A stretch of DNA of 64,000 nucleotides from an uncultured Eubacteriales bacterium (lineage in GTDB: Bacteria > Bacillota > Clostridia > Peptostreptococcales > Anaerovoracaceae), in NCBI GenBank assembly GCA_902774265.1, contig CACYHR010000009.1, positions 1 to 64,000 of the forward strand. The letters are read 5' to 3'. Shown one piece after another: positions 15,982 to 25,057 of the stretch. The first letter of the stretch is position 1. Each line of letters opens with the position of its first letter. The notes below the pieces were generated by a model, which saw nothing but the letters and a program-made list of their open reading frames with translations, was not told the DNA's origin and ran no database searches. Both the position numbers and the translations under genes were made by a program.

Positions 15982-18402
15982 TTATCTGAGCTCTGCTCCG
16001 CATTTCTTGCCGAGCACCTTGATGATACCGTTCATCTTCTTGTCTATCTGTTTAGATGTCATGGTCGAATCATCATTGCCTATCCTGAGGCTGAGCATGA
16101 CTGACTTCTTGCCCTTAGGGATCTGCTTGCCGCGGTATTCCTCAACGAATTTAAGATCCTTGACCATGTATTTGATTGATTCTTTGATCTCTTTCCATGT
16201 CATGGACTCATCTACCAGCAGCGAGAGATCCTGGTCTACAAGCGGATACTGCGGCAGAGGCTTGAACTCATTTGTTCTTGAAGGATATGGAACAAGCAGG
16301 TCTGTGTCAAGTTCGAATACCGCAGCGTTCACGAGCTTAATGCCGGATTCAGCAAGTGCGGATACCGAAACGAGACCGATCGAACCGATTATGTTCTTTC
16401 CGGACATGATATTGAGCCATACCTTTGCATCAGCCCATGTCGGCTGCTCTTTCTGCTCAAATGTCAGAGGCTCGGTGTGGCAGTAACCCGCCAGTCCTTC
16501 GATAACTCCCTTCACCTGGAAGAAGATCTCAACCGCATCCTTGCCGACTATGGCTCCGGACAGCAGATTTCTGTGTACCGGCAGCACCTCTTCCTCTGTA
16601 GACGGTCTGTATTCTCCCTTTTCGAATACCTGCGCAGCTTCAAACACGCTGAATCTGTCGAAATTCCTGTAGTTCTTGTCGATAGTTTCGAGCAGTCCCG
16701 GCACGAGGGATGATCTGAGTATACCGAGTTCAGGAGCAGGCGGCGTAGCGAGCCTTACTGCTTTATCAGTATCTATCTTTGCTGCTTTGATGAATCTTTC
16801 ATCTATCCAAGGATAGGTGAATATCTCATTGAAGCCGCATCTGAACGCAAGATATTCTCTGAGTCTTCTTGCCAGATCGACCTTCACCTGATTGACCGAA
16901 TGCTCAAAGCTGACTTTGAGCGGCTGTTTTTTGAAATACTCATAGCCTATCAGTCTCGCGATGTCACCGAGTATATCATCGTGTATCGAAACATCACCTG
17001 TCGATCTCCATGTAGGAACGATGCAGTGATATGTTCCGTCGTTAAATGTCACTTCATAGCCGAGTCTTGTGAGTATATCCTCGATCTCGGATCTTTCGAG
17101 AACCTCGCCGAGTCTCTCGTCAAGGAACTGCTGAGTGATGTCTATGACAGCATTCTCTGTCTTTACAGGGTAGCAGTCTGTAAATGCCTTGATCTCGCAT
17201 TCAGGATAGATCTCTTTGAAGAGTTCAAGGGCAAGAGCAACGCCCAGGTCTGCTCTCTGTGTATCGATGCCCTTCTCATATCTGAGAGCGGCATCAGTCT
17301 TTTCGTTGAAATAATTAGTAGTCCTTCTGATTCCGGGAGCAGTGAATACAGCAGTCTCAAGAACGATGGATGTCGTTGTATCGAGTACGGAGTCCTTCTT
17401 GCCGCCCTTAATGCCGGCCAGGTTCATAGGTTCAACTGTATCACAGATCACAAGGTGATCAGGTGTAAGATCGAGATCCTTTTCATCGAGCAGAACCAGC
17501 TTTTCGCCTTCATGAGCAAGCCTTACGACTACCTTACCGCCCTCTACATGCGTGCTGTCATACGCATGCTGCGGCTGTCCGACAGCCATCAGAACGAAGT
17601 TCGTAATATCGACCAGCGCATTGATAGGTCTCATTCCGCCGTTCGTGATCAGAGTCTTCATCCATGCAGGCGATTCCTTGACATAGACATTGTCTATGAT
17701 AGTTGCAGTGAATCTCGGGCATCTGTCCGGTTCCTGTATCTCAACAGGGTATTCAGGGAGTCCCTTAGGAAGCTCTGTCGGATAATCCTTGAGAGGCAGC
17801 TTGTAAATAGCTGCCAGCTCTCTGGCCATTCCGAGGTGTCCCCAGAGATCAGGTCTGTTGCTGAGCGACTTGTTATCGATCTCGAGGATGACATCGTCAA
17901 GTCCTGCTACCTCAGCCACACACTGTCCTACTTCGCAGTCTACGCCGAGGTCAGTGAAATCGACTATCTCTCTCTCATCCTTCGGAGGGAAGATGTCGCC
18001 CAGGAATACTTCGGTCGCACCGCAGATCATTCCGTAGGATTTCTCTCCTCTGAGCTTTGATTCTTTAATAAGTACAGGCTCTCCCTCACCGTGCCATACT
18101 ACCTCGGCACCCGGCTTCGAAACACATACCCTGTGTCCCGCCTGCAGATTCGAGCCTCCGCATACGATCTGCTTGAGCTCGTCTTCGCCCACATCAACGA
18201 TGCATATCTTAAGGGCGTCTGCATTAGGATGTGCTTTTATCTCTTTGATCTCGCCGACAACGATATCGTGGAACTTGTCGGCAGTATTGATTATCTTCTC
18301 GACCTCAACAGTTCTCATAGTGAGGTCGTAAGCGATCTGCTCATAACTAAGATCTTCCGGCAGATCGACATATCTCTCTAAGAATTTAAACGATATATTC
18401 AT
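15982..18402 (-). CDS. pheT: phenylalanine-tRNA ligase beta subunit
   Basis: 806 aa, the normal bacterial length. Domain order is the N-terminal tRNA-binding OB domain (about 40-155), B3/B4 editing domain (210-395), B5 domain (405-475), the catalytic-like core, and a C-terminal ferredoxin-fold anticodon-binding domain ending in GKKCGAELR. It forms an alpha2-beta2 enzyme with PheS, encoded 14 bases upstream, charging tRNA-Phe; a tRNA-Phe gene lies near the right end of this window. Normal in sequence; I see no T-box leader for the operon. Confidence 0.96.
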   Translation of the reverse strand: MNISFKFLERYVDLPEDLSYEQIAYDLTMRTVEVEKIINTADKFHDIVVGEIKEIKAHPNADALKICIVDVGEDELKQIVCGGSNLQAGHRVCVSKPGAEVVWHGEGEPVLIKESKLRGEKSYGMICGATEVFLGDIFPPKDEREIVDFTDLGVDCEVGQCVAEVAGLDDVILEIDNKSLSNRPDLWGHLGMARELAAIYKLPLKDYPTELPKGLPEYPVEIQEPDRCPRFTATIIDNVYVKESPAWMKTLITNGGMRPINALVDITNFVLMAVGQPQHAYDSTHVEGGKVVVRLAHEGEKLVLLDEKDLDLTPDHLVICDTVEPMNLAGIKGGKKDSVLDTTTSIVLETAVFTAPGIRRTTNYFNEKTDAALRYEKGIDTQRADLGVALALELFKEIYPECEIKAFTDCYPVKTENAVIDITQQFLDERLGEVLERSEIEDILTRLGYEVTFNDGTYHCIVPTWRSTGDVSIHDDILGDIARLIGYEYFKKQPLKVSFEHSVNQVKVDLARRLREYLAFRCGFNEIFTYPWIDERFIKAAKIDTDKAVRLATPPAPELGILRSSLVPGLLETIDKNYRNFDRFSVFEAAQVFEKGEYRPSTEEEVLPVHRNLLSGAIVGKDAVEIFFQVKGVIEGLAGYCHTEPLTFEQKEQPTWADAKVWLNIMSGKNIIGSIGLVSVSALAESGIKLVNAAVFELDTDLLVPYPSRTNEFKPLPQYPLVDQDLSLLVDESMTWKEIKESIKYMVKDLKFVEEYRGKQIPKGKKSVMLSLRIGNDDSTMTSKQIDKKMNGIIKVLGKKCGAELR

Positions 18403-18416
18403 GTCCGTCCTCCTGT

Positions 18417-19454
18417 CTATTTGAACTGCTCAAGGAATCTGAGGTCAGCGCTGTGGAAAAGTCTGACATCATCTACTCCGTAACGCATCATTACCAGTCT
18501 GTCAAGACCGATATTTGTGTAGAAGCCTGTCCATTCATCCGGATCGAGGTTTGCAGCTCTGAGAACGTTAGGATGAATGACACCGCCCGGCATTACTTCT
18601 ATCCAGCCGGCCTGGTTGCACGCCTTGCAGCCCTTGCCGCCGCAGAGCAGACACTCCATGTCGATCTCATAGCCCGGCTCTGTGAACGGGAAGAAGCCCT
18701 CTCTCATCCTGACATTGACCTTGCGCCCGAACACCTTCTCGAGTATGGTCTCTATCATTACTCTGCCTGAGCTGAAGGAAATGTTCCTGTCTACAATAAG
18801 AGCCTCATACTGGAAAAATGCTCTCTCATGTCTCGCATCCGTAGTCTCGTTGCGGTATACGCGGCCCGGATAAACGAATCTTGCCGGAGCGCCGTGCTCG
18901 AGCAGATATCTGACTGAACCTCCGGTCAGGTGCGGTCTGAGGCACAGTCTCTCGTTTCCGCGCTTATTTTCTGTACCCTCCAGCCAGTAAGTATCCATCG
19001 ACGCTCTGGCCGGATGGTCTGCTGCAAAATTGAGGTTGTCGAACGCGAATTTTTCGCTGCTTATATCGTCTTCGCTGTATATTTCAAAACCAAGGGATCT
19101 AAAGGCATCATTGAGGTCATAGCACATCTGTGTTATAGGATGAAGCGCGCCTCGAGGCACTTCAATACCCGGCAGCGTCAGGTCTATCTCTCCATCTACA
19201 ACAGAAGCTTTTGCTACCAGCTCCTCTTCTTTTTCACGGATCTTTTCGGCAAAGATATTCTTTACTTCGTTTGCCTTCATTCCGACTGTCTTCCTCATCT
19301 CGGGATCGATTCCGCCGAGACTCTTGAGAACCTCCTGCAGGGCACTCTTCTTGCCCGTGAGTTCCTTACGTATCGCTTCAAGCTTTTCAGCGTCAGCTGC
19401 ATTGGCGATGCTTGCGAAACCCTCTTCACGGATCTTTTCGAGTTTTTCTAACAT
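18417..19454 (-). CDS. pheS: phenylalanine-tRNA ligase alpha subunit
   Basis: 345 aa catalytic subunit. An N-terminal coiled-coil for tRNA binding (1-85) precedes the class II core, with HPITQM, ARASMDTYW, LRPHLTGGSVR, FQYEALIVDRN and the C-terminal GLDRLVMMRYG. The segment LLCGGKGCKACNQAGWIEV is the cysteine-rich version seen in many bacteria. The ATG at 19454 has AAGGAGG 7 bases upstream; a longer in-frame extension upstream has no such site and would overlap the promoter. Followed by pheT in one operon. Confidence 0.96.
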   Translation of the reverse strand: MLEKLEKIREEGFASIANAADAEKLEAIRKELTGKKSALQEVLKSLGGIDPEMRKTVGMKANEVKNIFAEKIREKEEELVAKASVVDGEIDLTLPGIEVPRGALHPITQMCYDLNDAFRSLGFEIYSEDDISSEKFAFDNLNFAADHPARASMDTYWLEGTENKRGNERLCLRPHLTGGSVRYLLEHGAPARFVYPGRVYRNETTDARHERAFFQYEALIVDRNISFSSGRVMIETILEKVFGRKVNVRMREGFFPFTEPGYEIDMECLLCGGKGCKACNQAGWIEVMPGGVIHPNVLRAANLDPDEWTGFYTNIGLDRLVMMRYGVDDVRLFHSADLRFLEQFK

Positions 19455-19492
19455 CTTATTCCTCCTTAGTTCTGAAAAAAATATCAACACAT

Positions 19493-19522
19493 ATAGTATC
19501 ACTACCATTTAGTGGATATCAA
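19493..19522 (-). promoter_or_regulatory. pheST promoter
   Basis: On the minus strand TTGATA, an 18-base spacer and TACTAT precede the PheS ATG by about 40 bases. The spacer contains an inverted repeat CCACTA-N5-TAGTGA, a possible operator. No T-box hallmarks are present. Confidence 0.5.
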
Positions 19523-19628
19523 CAATTTATATATGAATTACTGTATAAATGCACAAACAATGTTGCTGCGCGTTATCGTTCACGATAGATCTTATCTGTA
19601 ATGGAGTGCCATCCAGAGAAGGCTTCCG

Positions 19629-20732
19629 TCACCGAGAGTGTTTTACCATATCCTTACCTGTGTATATTTTCGGCTGCTCTGTGCCGCGCAGTACTCTCAG
19701 TGCGCCTGCAGCCATGGCTTCCTGTTCTACCTCGTTCTCATATATGAAGACCGGTGCTATCCAGCCGGCGTATTCGCGTATGCCCTCTATAAGGGTCTCA
19801 AATCTGGTGTAGCGGCCTGTGATGAGTATTCCGTCGACCTGTCCTTTGAGGACGACTGCCATAGAGCCTATGTATTTTACTATGTTGTAACCCATTGCAT
19901 CCCACAGCAGTCTGGCTTTTTCGTCGCCTGATCTTACCATTTCGTAAACTTCGTCCGCGTCGGATGTGCCGAAATGCGAAACAAAGCCGCCGGTTCCCGA
20001 ACACAGATGACGCATCTCATCTATGCTGTGTGTCTCGAGATAGTCGAGCACCTCCATGAGAGGCAGGGAGCCTGTCCTTGTAGCGGTGAAAGGTCCTTCG
20101 CCGCCTGCGCCTTCGTTGCAGTCGACCTGCTTGCCGCAGTCATGTGCGGCGATGGTGATGCCTCCGTCTATATGAGCGACAACAAGCCTGGTCTTATTAT
20201 AATCAAGCCCGTGTATCTTGCAGTGCTTCATCGCAGTTCCTCTCAGATTGAGAGCATGCGATTCCGTCTTTCTTTCTATTCCTTTTACTCCGGTTATCCT
20301 TGCAACATCAGTGTATTCGTCAACACAGATAGGATCGACCATAAACAGTCTTCCGCCGTACTCGCACTGCATCAGATAAGCCAGCTGCACACCGAGTACC
20401 GAAGGATGCATTGTGCAGCCTACATTATTTCTGATATCCTCGAGCAGTCTGTCATTGACCTCGTAAGTTCCCGAAGGAACAGGATAGCATCCGCCTCCCC
20501 TGCCGACAAAAGCATCGATGTCTGACAGATCTATATCATTATCTCTGACAAATTTGCGTATCACACCCATTCTGTAATCGAGCTGATCGTTGGCCGTTTT
20601 GAAGGAATTCAGCACCGAAGCATCATGAGATACCGATGTTTCAAGCACCTTGCGGTTGTCCTCAAACAGGGCCAGTTTAGTGGATGTCGATCCCGGGTTG
20701 ATCGTGAATATCTTGAATCTGTATGTTTTCAT
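19629..20732 (-). CDS. buk: butyrate kinase
   Basis: Cytoplasmic ASKHA-fold kinase, 367 aa, converting butyryl-phosphate and ADP to butyrate and ATP, or acting on a related short-chain acyl-phosphate. The N-terminal phosphate loop reads NPGSTSTKLALF, followed by a GRGGGCYPVPSG loop, a VVAHIDGGITIAAH segment and a C-terminal AMAAGALRVLRG. The ATG at 20732 has AAGGTGA at the right distance; a GTG three codons earlier is less likely. The usual partner phosphotransbutyrylase is not adjacent. PduL near 61 kb is the only phosphotransacylase in the window. Confidence 0.92.
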   Translation of the reverse strand: MKTYRFKIFTINPGSTSTKLALFEDNRKVLETSVSHDASVLNSFKTANDQLDYRMGVIRKFVRDNDIDLSDIDAFVGRGGGCYPVPSGTYEVNDRLLEDIRNNVGCTMHPSVLGVQLAYLMQCEYGGRLFMVDPICVDEYTDVARITGVKGIERKTESHALNLRGTAMKHCKIHGLDYNKTRLVVAHIDGGITIAAHDCGKQVDCNEGAGGEGPFTATRTGSLPLMEVLDYLETHSIDEMRHLCSGTGGFVSHFGTSDADEVYEMVRSGDEKARLLWDAMGYNIVKYIGSMAVVLKGQVDGILITGRYTRFETLIEGIREYAGWIAPVFIYENEVEQEAMAAGALRVLRGTEQPKIYTGKDMVKHSR

Positions 20733-20754
20733 AATGGTCACCTTGATTTATTCT

Positions 20755-20783
20755 AAAAAACGGCGGCATCCGTGTGCCGCCGC
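20755..20783 (-). terminator. terminator between the pyrophosphatase homologue and buk
   Basis: On the minus strand a perfect 8-bp stem CGGCGGCA/TGCCGCCG with a 6-nt loop is followed by TTTTTT. It lies about 40 bases after the stop of the pyrophosphatase homologue and just before buk. Confidence 0.8.
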
Positions 20784-20822
20784 AAAATGATCCGTGATAC
20801 AGCGCAGCAGCGGTATTTGTCA

Positions 20823-22619
20823 TCAGAACAGGAAACCGTTCAGCTGCGTAAAGACAGGCATGAAAACAAGTGAAATAGCAAGTGCCAGTTTGATTACGGT
20901 AGTAAGCGTTTCGGCAGCGATGCTTTCGTAATACCTGCCTGAGTTATTTAAAGCCATGACCAGTATCGTCCCGGTCACGGAAAGGCTTGTCAGAAATCCC
21001 GCCAGAGCATTTATCCCTCCGACAGAACCGATCACTACCGGCACCAGTAATGCTGCTATGCTCGGTATGATCGCGCCTCTGAGTGAATTCGACGCTCCGT
21101 TCTCCTCGCTGTAATCCCTTCTCTCCCTTATTACCCTTGCAGTAACGGCTGTTGATGTGATTATCATTCCTGCAAATACGAATACCATAACAACGCCTGC
21201 GGCCGTGCCGGCAAGGACAGCCATATTAAGCAGATTGACCGTCTCTATATCCGCAGAATAGATATAAGCTGTTATCAGAGCGAAAGATGCAAGCATAGCC
21301 GATACTGCGGAATATGTCCTCCCTGCCGCATCAGCTCTGACAGCGGAAGAATACATTATATCAGCATATGTGTCCTTATTTTCCTTCAGCGATACTTCTA
21401 TGATCTCTGATGAGCTGCGGGCATTTATTGCAAATCCCCTGACCGAGGAATTAATGCATACCACTGATCCCATTCCGACAGCACTGAGAGCGATGCCGTA
21501 GTAGCTTGCGAAATTATATGACGCAACTACTGCCGCGACTATCAGTATCACCGGTACGAGTGTAGATATCATTCCCGCGGCGAACGAATCAATCACGGCC
21601 TGTCCGTTTCTTATATTGCGCTCAGCTGATGATATCCGCCTGAAAACAGCTGCGTCAGACGCATACATCTTGTTGAATTCACCCGTGATAAAGCCTGCGG
21701 CTATACCGGAAGCAACGCACCACGCATATACATAGGACTGCAGCATTTCTTTGCTGAAATATGCCGTAGCACCGATCACTATGACAGCGCTGAAGAAATT
21801 ACCGAGAGTCGTTCCGCGGCCCGGATTCTTTTTGAGATTGGCACGGTAAAACATCATGCCAACGACCGATGCAGCTATGCCTATGGCATATATTAGAAGC
21901 GGGAACTTCGATGCGGATGAAAGCGTAAATGTTGAAGTAACACCTGATGTATTGACTCCGACTTCTGCGAGTACAGCGGCTGCTGCTGCAGCCAGCAGAT
22001 ATGTCTCTATATAATCAGCTCCGCTGCCTGCGAAGGCTCCCGAATAATCAGCAAATTCGCCGCTTTTTGCAGCGAGATTCGAAGCACCGGAATACACCAT
22101 GCCCGATATTCTGAGGAATACCGCTGTGACTGATGCGCCGAGAGCAATGCAGCCGACTACCTTCGGCAGCGTTTCGGGATCGAGAATAAGATATACTGAT
22201 CCGAGTGCAAGCAGACCGAGGCAGGTTATAAGAAGACCCATTACAGACGCAGATCTGTAATCGGCCTTAAGAGCCGTCCTGAGATCCCTGTTCTCTGCCT
22301 GTGATAAAGCTGCGGTATTTCCGGATCTGAATGAGGCCGATCCGAAAAACACAGAAATAAAGGATACGCCCGCTCCTATAAGATAGACAGCGGTACATAT
22401 CCGTCTGATCCCCATGCCAACCGCCACGGAAATCACGGCGGTGGCAATGATTACAGGCAGGTATTGAGTTGCCCAGAACTTCCTGCTTCTGTCGTGTATC
22501 CTGTCCGTCGCTTCAGCAGATGCATCCGAATTGATGATCTTCTTTCTGACCCACGCTTCAAGACTTACACAAATCAGCAGTCCAAGCAGAGCACATACAA
22601 GTGTGATTACTTTAAGCAT
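20823..22619 (-). CDS. membrane pyrophosphatase (HppA) homologue lacking catalytic residues
   Basis: 598 aa with 15 or more membrane segments, shorter than active membrane pyrophosphatases (about 650-770). Family order is recognisable: WATQYLPVIIATAV near 50, GRGTTLGNFF and ITGEFNKMYAS (267-320), and the C-terminal helix ending in VFMPVFTQL. The active site is gone. The conserved DVGADLVGK...DDPRNP...DNVGDNVGD block is replaced by GASNLAAKSGEFADYSGAF (178-196), with the loop deleted. GPISDNAGGIAEM becomes CINSSVRGFAINA, and the last GDTVGDPFKDTSG segment is missing. I infer a non-pumping pseudoenzyme kept for another role, since the frame is open and long. It lies just downstream of secG. Confidence 0.8.
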   Translation of the reverse strand: MLKVITLVCALLGLLICVSLEAWVRKKIINSDASAEATDRIHDRSRKFWATQYLPVIIATAVISVAVGMGIRRICTAVYLIGAGVSFISVFFGSASFRSGNTAALSQAENRDLRTALKADYRSASVMGLLITCLGLLALGSVYLILDPETLPKVVGCIALGASVTAVFLRISGMVYSGASNLAAKSGEFADYSGAFAGSGADYIETYLLAAAAAAVLAEVGVNTSGVTSTFTLSSASKFPLLIYAIGIAASVVGMMFYRANLKKNPGRGTTLGNFFSAVIVIGATAYFSKEMLQSYVYAWCVASGIAAGFITGEFNKMYASDAAVFRRISSAERNIRNGQAVIDSFAAGMISTLVPVILIVAAVVASYNFASYYGIALSAVGMGSVVCINSSVRGFAINARSSSEIIEVSLKENKDTYADIMYSSAVRADAAGRTYSAVSAMLASFALITAYIYSADIETVNLLNMAVLAGTAAGVVMVFVFAGMIITSTAVTARVIRERRDYSEENGASNSLRGAIIPSIAALLVPVVIGSVGGINALAGFLTSLSVTGTILVMALNNSGRYYESIAAETLTTVIKLALAISLVFMPVFTQLNGFLF

Positions 22620-22639
22620 TTGATTAATCCGTCAGTGAA

Positions 22640-22873
22640 TCAGTTGAAAATAGCAACGATCGCAAGTGATACTACGATATATATGATCGCACAGACCGTT
22701 GTAACTCTTGCAAGCAGAGCGTCATATCCCTTGCTCTTGCGCTTTCCGAAAAGCTGCTCAGCTCCGCCTGCGATGGATCCCGAAAGGCCGTCACTGTTGC
22801 CGGACTGCAGCAGAATGCTGACGATAAGAACGATACTTGCGATAAGCAGTATTACCATTAAAGCTGTATGCAT
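22640..22873 (-). CDS. secG: preprotein translocase subunit SecG
   Basis: 77 aa with two membrane helices (about 4-22 and 54-75) around a loop GGAEQLFGKRKSKG, the SecG signature. It is a small subunit of the SecYEG channel. The ATG is preceded by a GGAGGATAA site. It sits 20 bases before the pyrophosphatase homologue and follows tpiA, a common clostridial order (gap-pgk-tpi...secG). Confidence 0.93.
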   Translation of the reverse strand: MHTALMVILLIASIVLIVSILLQSGNSDGLSGSIAGGAEQLFGKRKSKGYDALLARVTTVCAIIYIVVSLAIVAIFN

Positions 22874-22906
22874 TATTTATCCTCCAAAAGTAAATTTTAA
22901 CATAAC

Positions 22907-22938
22907 TAAAGCGTCCGATGTGAAAATCGAACGCTTTA
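22907..22938 (-). promoter_or_regulatory. intercistronic hairpin between tpiA and secG
   Basis: On the minus strand a 13-bp stem (TAAAGCGTTCGAT/ATCGGACGCTTTA, one G-T pair) with a 6-nt loop follows tpiA. No long T-run follows, so it may be a processing or stability hairpin rather than a full terminator. Confidence 0.6.
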
Positions 22939-22989
22939 TAATAACATCCTTTGATGCCGCTGTCAATGAATCATATGCTAATTATTATG

Positions 22990-23019
22990 CTTATGCAAGA
23001 GCAGCTTATGCAAGAGCAG
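22990..23019. repeat. 15-bp tandem duplication at the tpiA stop codon
   Basis: CTTATGCAAGAGCAG occurs twice back to back. On the minus strand it encodes ...AALA-stop and then a second copy of AALA-stop in the same frame, so the duplication repeats the last codons and the stop of tpiA without changing the protein. Confidence 0.9.
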
Positions 23020-23767
23020 CGGCTGCGTCTACGATCGCTGCGAAATCATCGACCTTGAGGCTGGCTCCGCCGATGAGTCCTCCGTTGATGTCAGGTTTTG
23101 CAAGCAGTTCTGCTGCGTTGGACGGCTTCATGCTTCCGCCGTAGAGGATGAGCATCGAGTCAGCTGTGCCGTTGTCATATGTTCCGCCCATGACGCCTCT
23201 GATGAATGCGCACATTTCTTCCGCCTGATCAGGCGTGGCTGTCTTGCCTGTTCCTATAGCCCAGATCGGCTCATAAGCGATGACTATCTTAGCTGCGTCG
23301 GCAGCGCTGATGCCTTCAAAATCTGCGATGAGCTGACCTGCTACGAATGTCTGCTCGCCCTTTCCTTCTCTGACCTCAAGGGATTCTCCTACACAGAGTA
23401 TAGGCGTGATTCCTGCCTGCAGCAGAGCCTTGAGCTTTGCATTGACAGTCTGATCTGTCTCTCCGAAATACTCTCTTCTTTCGGAGTGTCCTACGATGCA
23501 GTATCCAACGCCTATTTCCTGCAGCATCGGTACGGAGATCTCTCCGGTAAAAGCTCCGGACGGCTCGAAATGCACGTTCTGTGCGCCGAATCCGATACCG
23601 CTTCCCTCAAGTGCCTTTCCGAGCTCTGTGAGCTGTGTGAAAGGTGCGAGGATAGCTACGTCCTTAGCATTGCTGAATCCTTTTGCCTTTATCTCATTGC
23701 CGAATTCGATTGCCTCGGCTGTAGTTTTGTTCATTTTCCAGTTGCCTGCGATGAGAAACTTTTTCAT
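23006..23767 (-). CDS. tpiA: triose-phosphate isomerase
   Basis: 253 aa, normal length. It interconverts dihydroxyacetone phosphate and glyceraldehyde-3-phosphate. Visible are GNWKMN (catalytic Lys, near residue 12), the catalytic His in VGHSERREYF (near 95), the catalytic Glu in AYEPIWAIGTGKTATP (near 167, loop 6), and YGGSM and GGLIGGASL phosphate-binding segments. It is cotranscribed with pgk 26 bases upstream. Confidence 0.96.
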   Translation of the reverse strand: MKKFLIAGNWKMNKTTAEAIEFGNEIKAKGFSNAKDVAILAPFTQLTELGKALEGSGIGFGAQNVHFEPSGAFTGEISVPMLQEIGVGYCIVGHSERREYFGETDQTVNAKLKALLQAGITPILCVGESLEVREGKGEQTFVAGQLIADFEGISAADAAKIVIAYEPIWAIGTGKTATPDQAEEMCAFIRGVMGGTYDNGTADSMLILYGGSMKPSNAAELLAKPDINGGLIGGASLKVDDFAAIVDAAAALA

Positions 23768-23793
23768 AATGTTTTTTCCTTTCGTGAATTTTT

Positions 23794-24978
23794 TTATTTA
23801 TCCTCAATTACTGCGATGCCCGGAAGCTCTCTTCCCTCGAGGAATTCGAGGCTTGCGCCGCCGCCTGTGCTGATATGGGTCATTTTATCTGCAAGTCCGA
23901 ACTGTGCAACTGCTGCTGCGCTGTCTCCTCCGCCGATAACCGTAGTAGCGTCGAGCTCTGCGAGGCATTCGGCAATAGCCTTAGTTCCGACTGCGAAATT
24001 CTCCATTTCGAATACGCCTACAGGTCCGTTCCATACAACGGTCTTTGCCTCTTTGAGAGTCGATGTGAACAGTTTGATGGTTTCAGGTCCGATATCCAGT
24101 CCCATTCTGTTGTCAGGAATAGAATCAACAGCATATACATCGTGCGGCGAATCGTTTGCGAATTCGTCAGCTGCGACCACATCCACAGGAAGCAGGAAAT
24201 TTACGCCTTTTTCCTCAGCCAGTTTGAGTATATCTCCGGCAAGGCCGAGTCCTTCTTCATCGAGCAGGGATTTGCCGATGGAATATCCCTGAGCCTTGAA
24301 GAATGTATAAGCCATTCCGCCGCCGATAATGAGGATGTCGACTTTGTCGAGCAGGCTTGTGATAACTGCGATCTTGTCCTTGACCTTAGCTCCGCCCATG
24401 ATTGCAGCAAACGGTCTTACAGGATCATTGACTGCATCGCCGAGGAATTTGAGTTCCTTTTCGATGAGGAATCCCGATACTGCAGGTATGTATTCTGCGA
24501 TAACTGTAGTCGAAGCGTGTGCTCTGTGTGAAGTACCGAAAGCTTCCTGCACGAAGATATCACCGAGAGAAGCGAGCTCGCGTGCGAACTCAGGATCGCC
24601 CTTTTCCTCTTCGCTGCGGTATCTGACGTTCTCGATCAGCATGACTTCGCCGGCCTTGAGCTCAGCAGCTGCAGCTTTGACAGTGTCATCCACAACAACA
24701 TCCGAAGATACGAATTTTACTTCTTTTCCGAGATACTCACTGAGTCTTGCAGCAACAGGCGCCAGACTCATTTCAGGCACAGCCTTTCCCTTAGGTCTGC
24801 CGAGATGCGACATGAGCACTATTGAAGCACCGTTCTCAAGCAGATACTCGATGGAAGGAAGAGCAGCTTTGATCCTGGTGTCATCCGTGATAGCACCTTC
24901 CTTAAGAGGCACGTTGAAATCACATCTCATCACGGCTCTCTTGCCTTCCCAGTTAACATCTTTGATTGTTTTTTTCAT
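23794..24978 (-). CDS. pgk: phosphoglycerate kinase
   Basis: 394 aa, normal length, making ATP from 1,3-bisphosphoglycerate. The N-terminal [11 protein letters not shown] and [10 protein letters not shown] motifs bind substrate; [12 protein letters not shown] is the hinge region, and [13 protein letters not shown] with [13 protein letters not shown] form the nucleotide side. It is the middle gene of gap-pgk-tpiA. A purine-rich GGGGGGAAC ribosome binding site precedes the ATG. Confidence 0.96.
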   Translation of the reverse strand: MKKTIKDVNWEGKRAVMRCDFNVPLKEGAITDDTRIKAALPSIEYLLENGASIVLMSHLGRPKGKAVPEMSLAPVAARLSEYLGKEVKFVSSDVVVDDTVKAAAAELKAGEVMLIENVRYRSEEEKGDPEFARELASLGDIFVQEAFGTSHRAHASTTVIAEYIPAVSGFLIEKELKFLGDAVNDPVRPFAAIMGGAKVKDKIAVITSLLDKVDILIIGGGMAYTFFKAQGYSIGKSLLDEEGLGLAGDILKLAEEKGVNFLLPVDVVAADEFANDSPHDVYAVDSIPDNRMGLDIGPETIKLFTSTLKEAKTVVWNGPVGVFEMENFAVGTKAIAECLAELDATTVIGGGDSAAAVAQFGLADKMTHISTGGGASLEFLEGRELPGIAVIEDK

Positions 24979-25000
24979 GGTTTGTTCCCCCCTTTGCTAA

Positions 25001-25028
25001 ATGTGCCGCGCTACTCTGCACGGCACAT
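25001..25028 (-). promoter_or_regulatory. intercistronic hairpin between gap and pgk
   Basis: An 8-bp perfect stem ATGTGCCG/CGGCACAT with a 12-nt loop lies between the gap stop and the pgk start, without a T-run. It probably stabilises or separates the two messages. Confidence 0.5.
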
Positions 25029-25057
25029 AATAGTATCATATAAAAGATTTCACCGAA

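Noticed and set aside
16900..18060. Plus-strand open frame of 386 codons over pheT
   Set aside because: Antisense shadow of a clear pheT gene.
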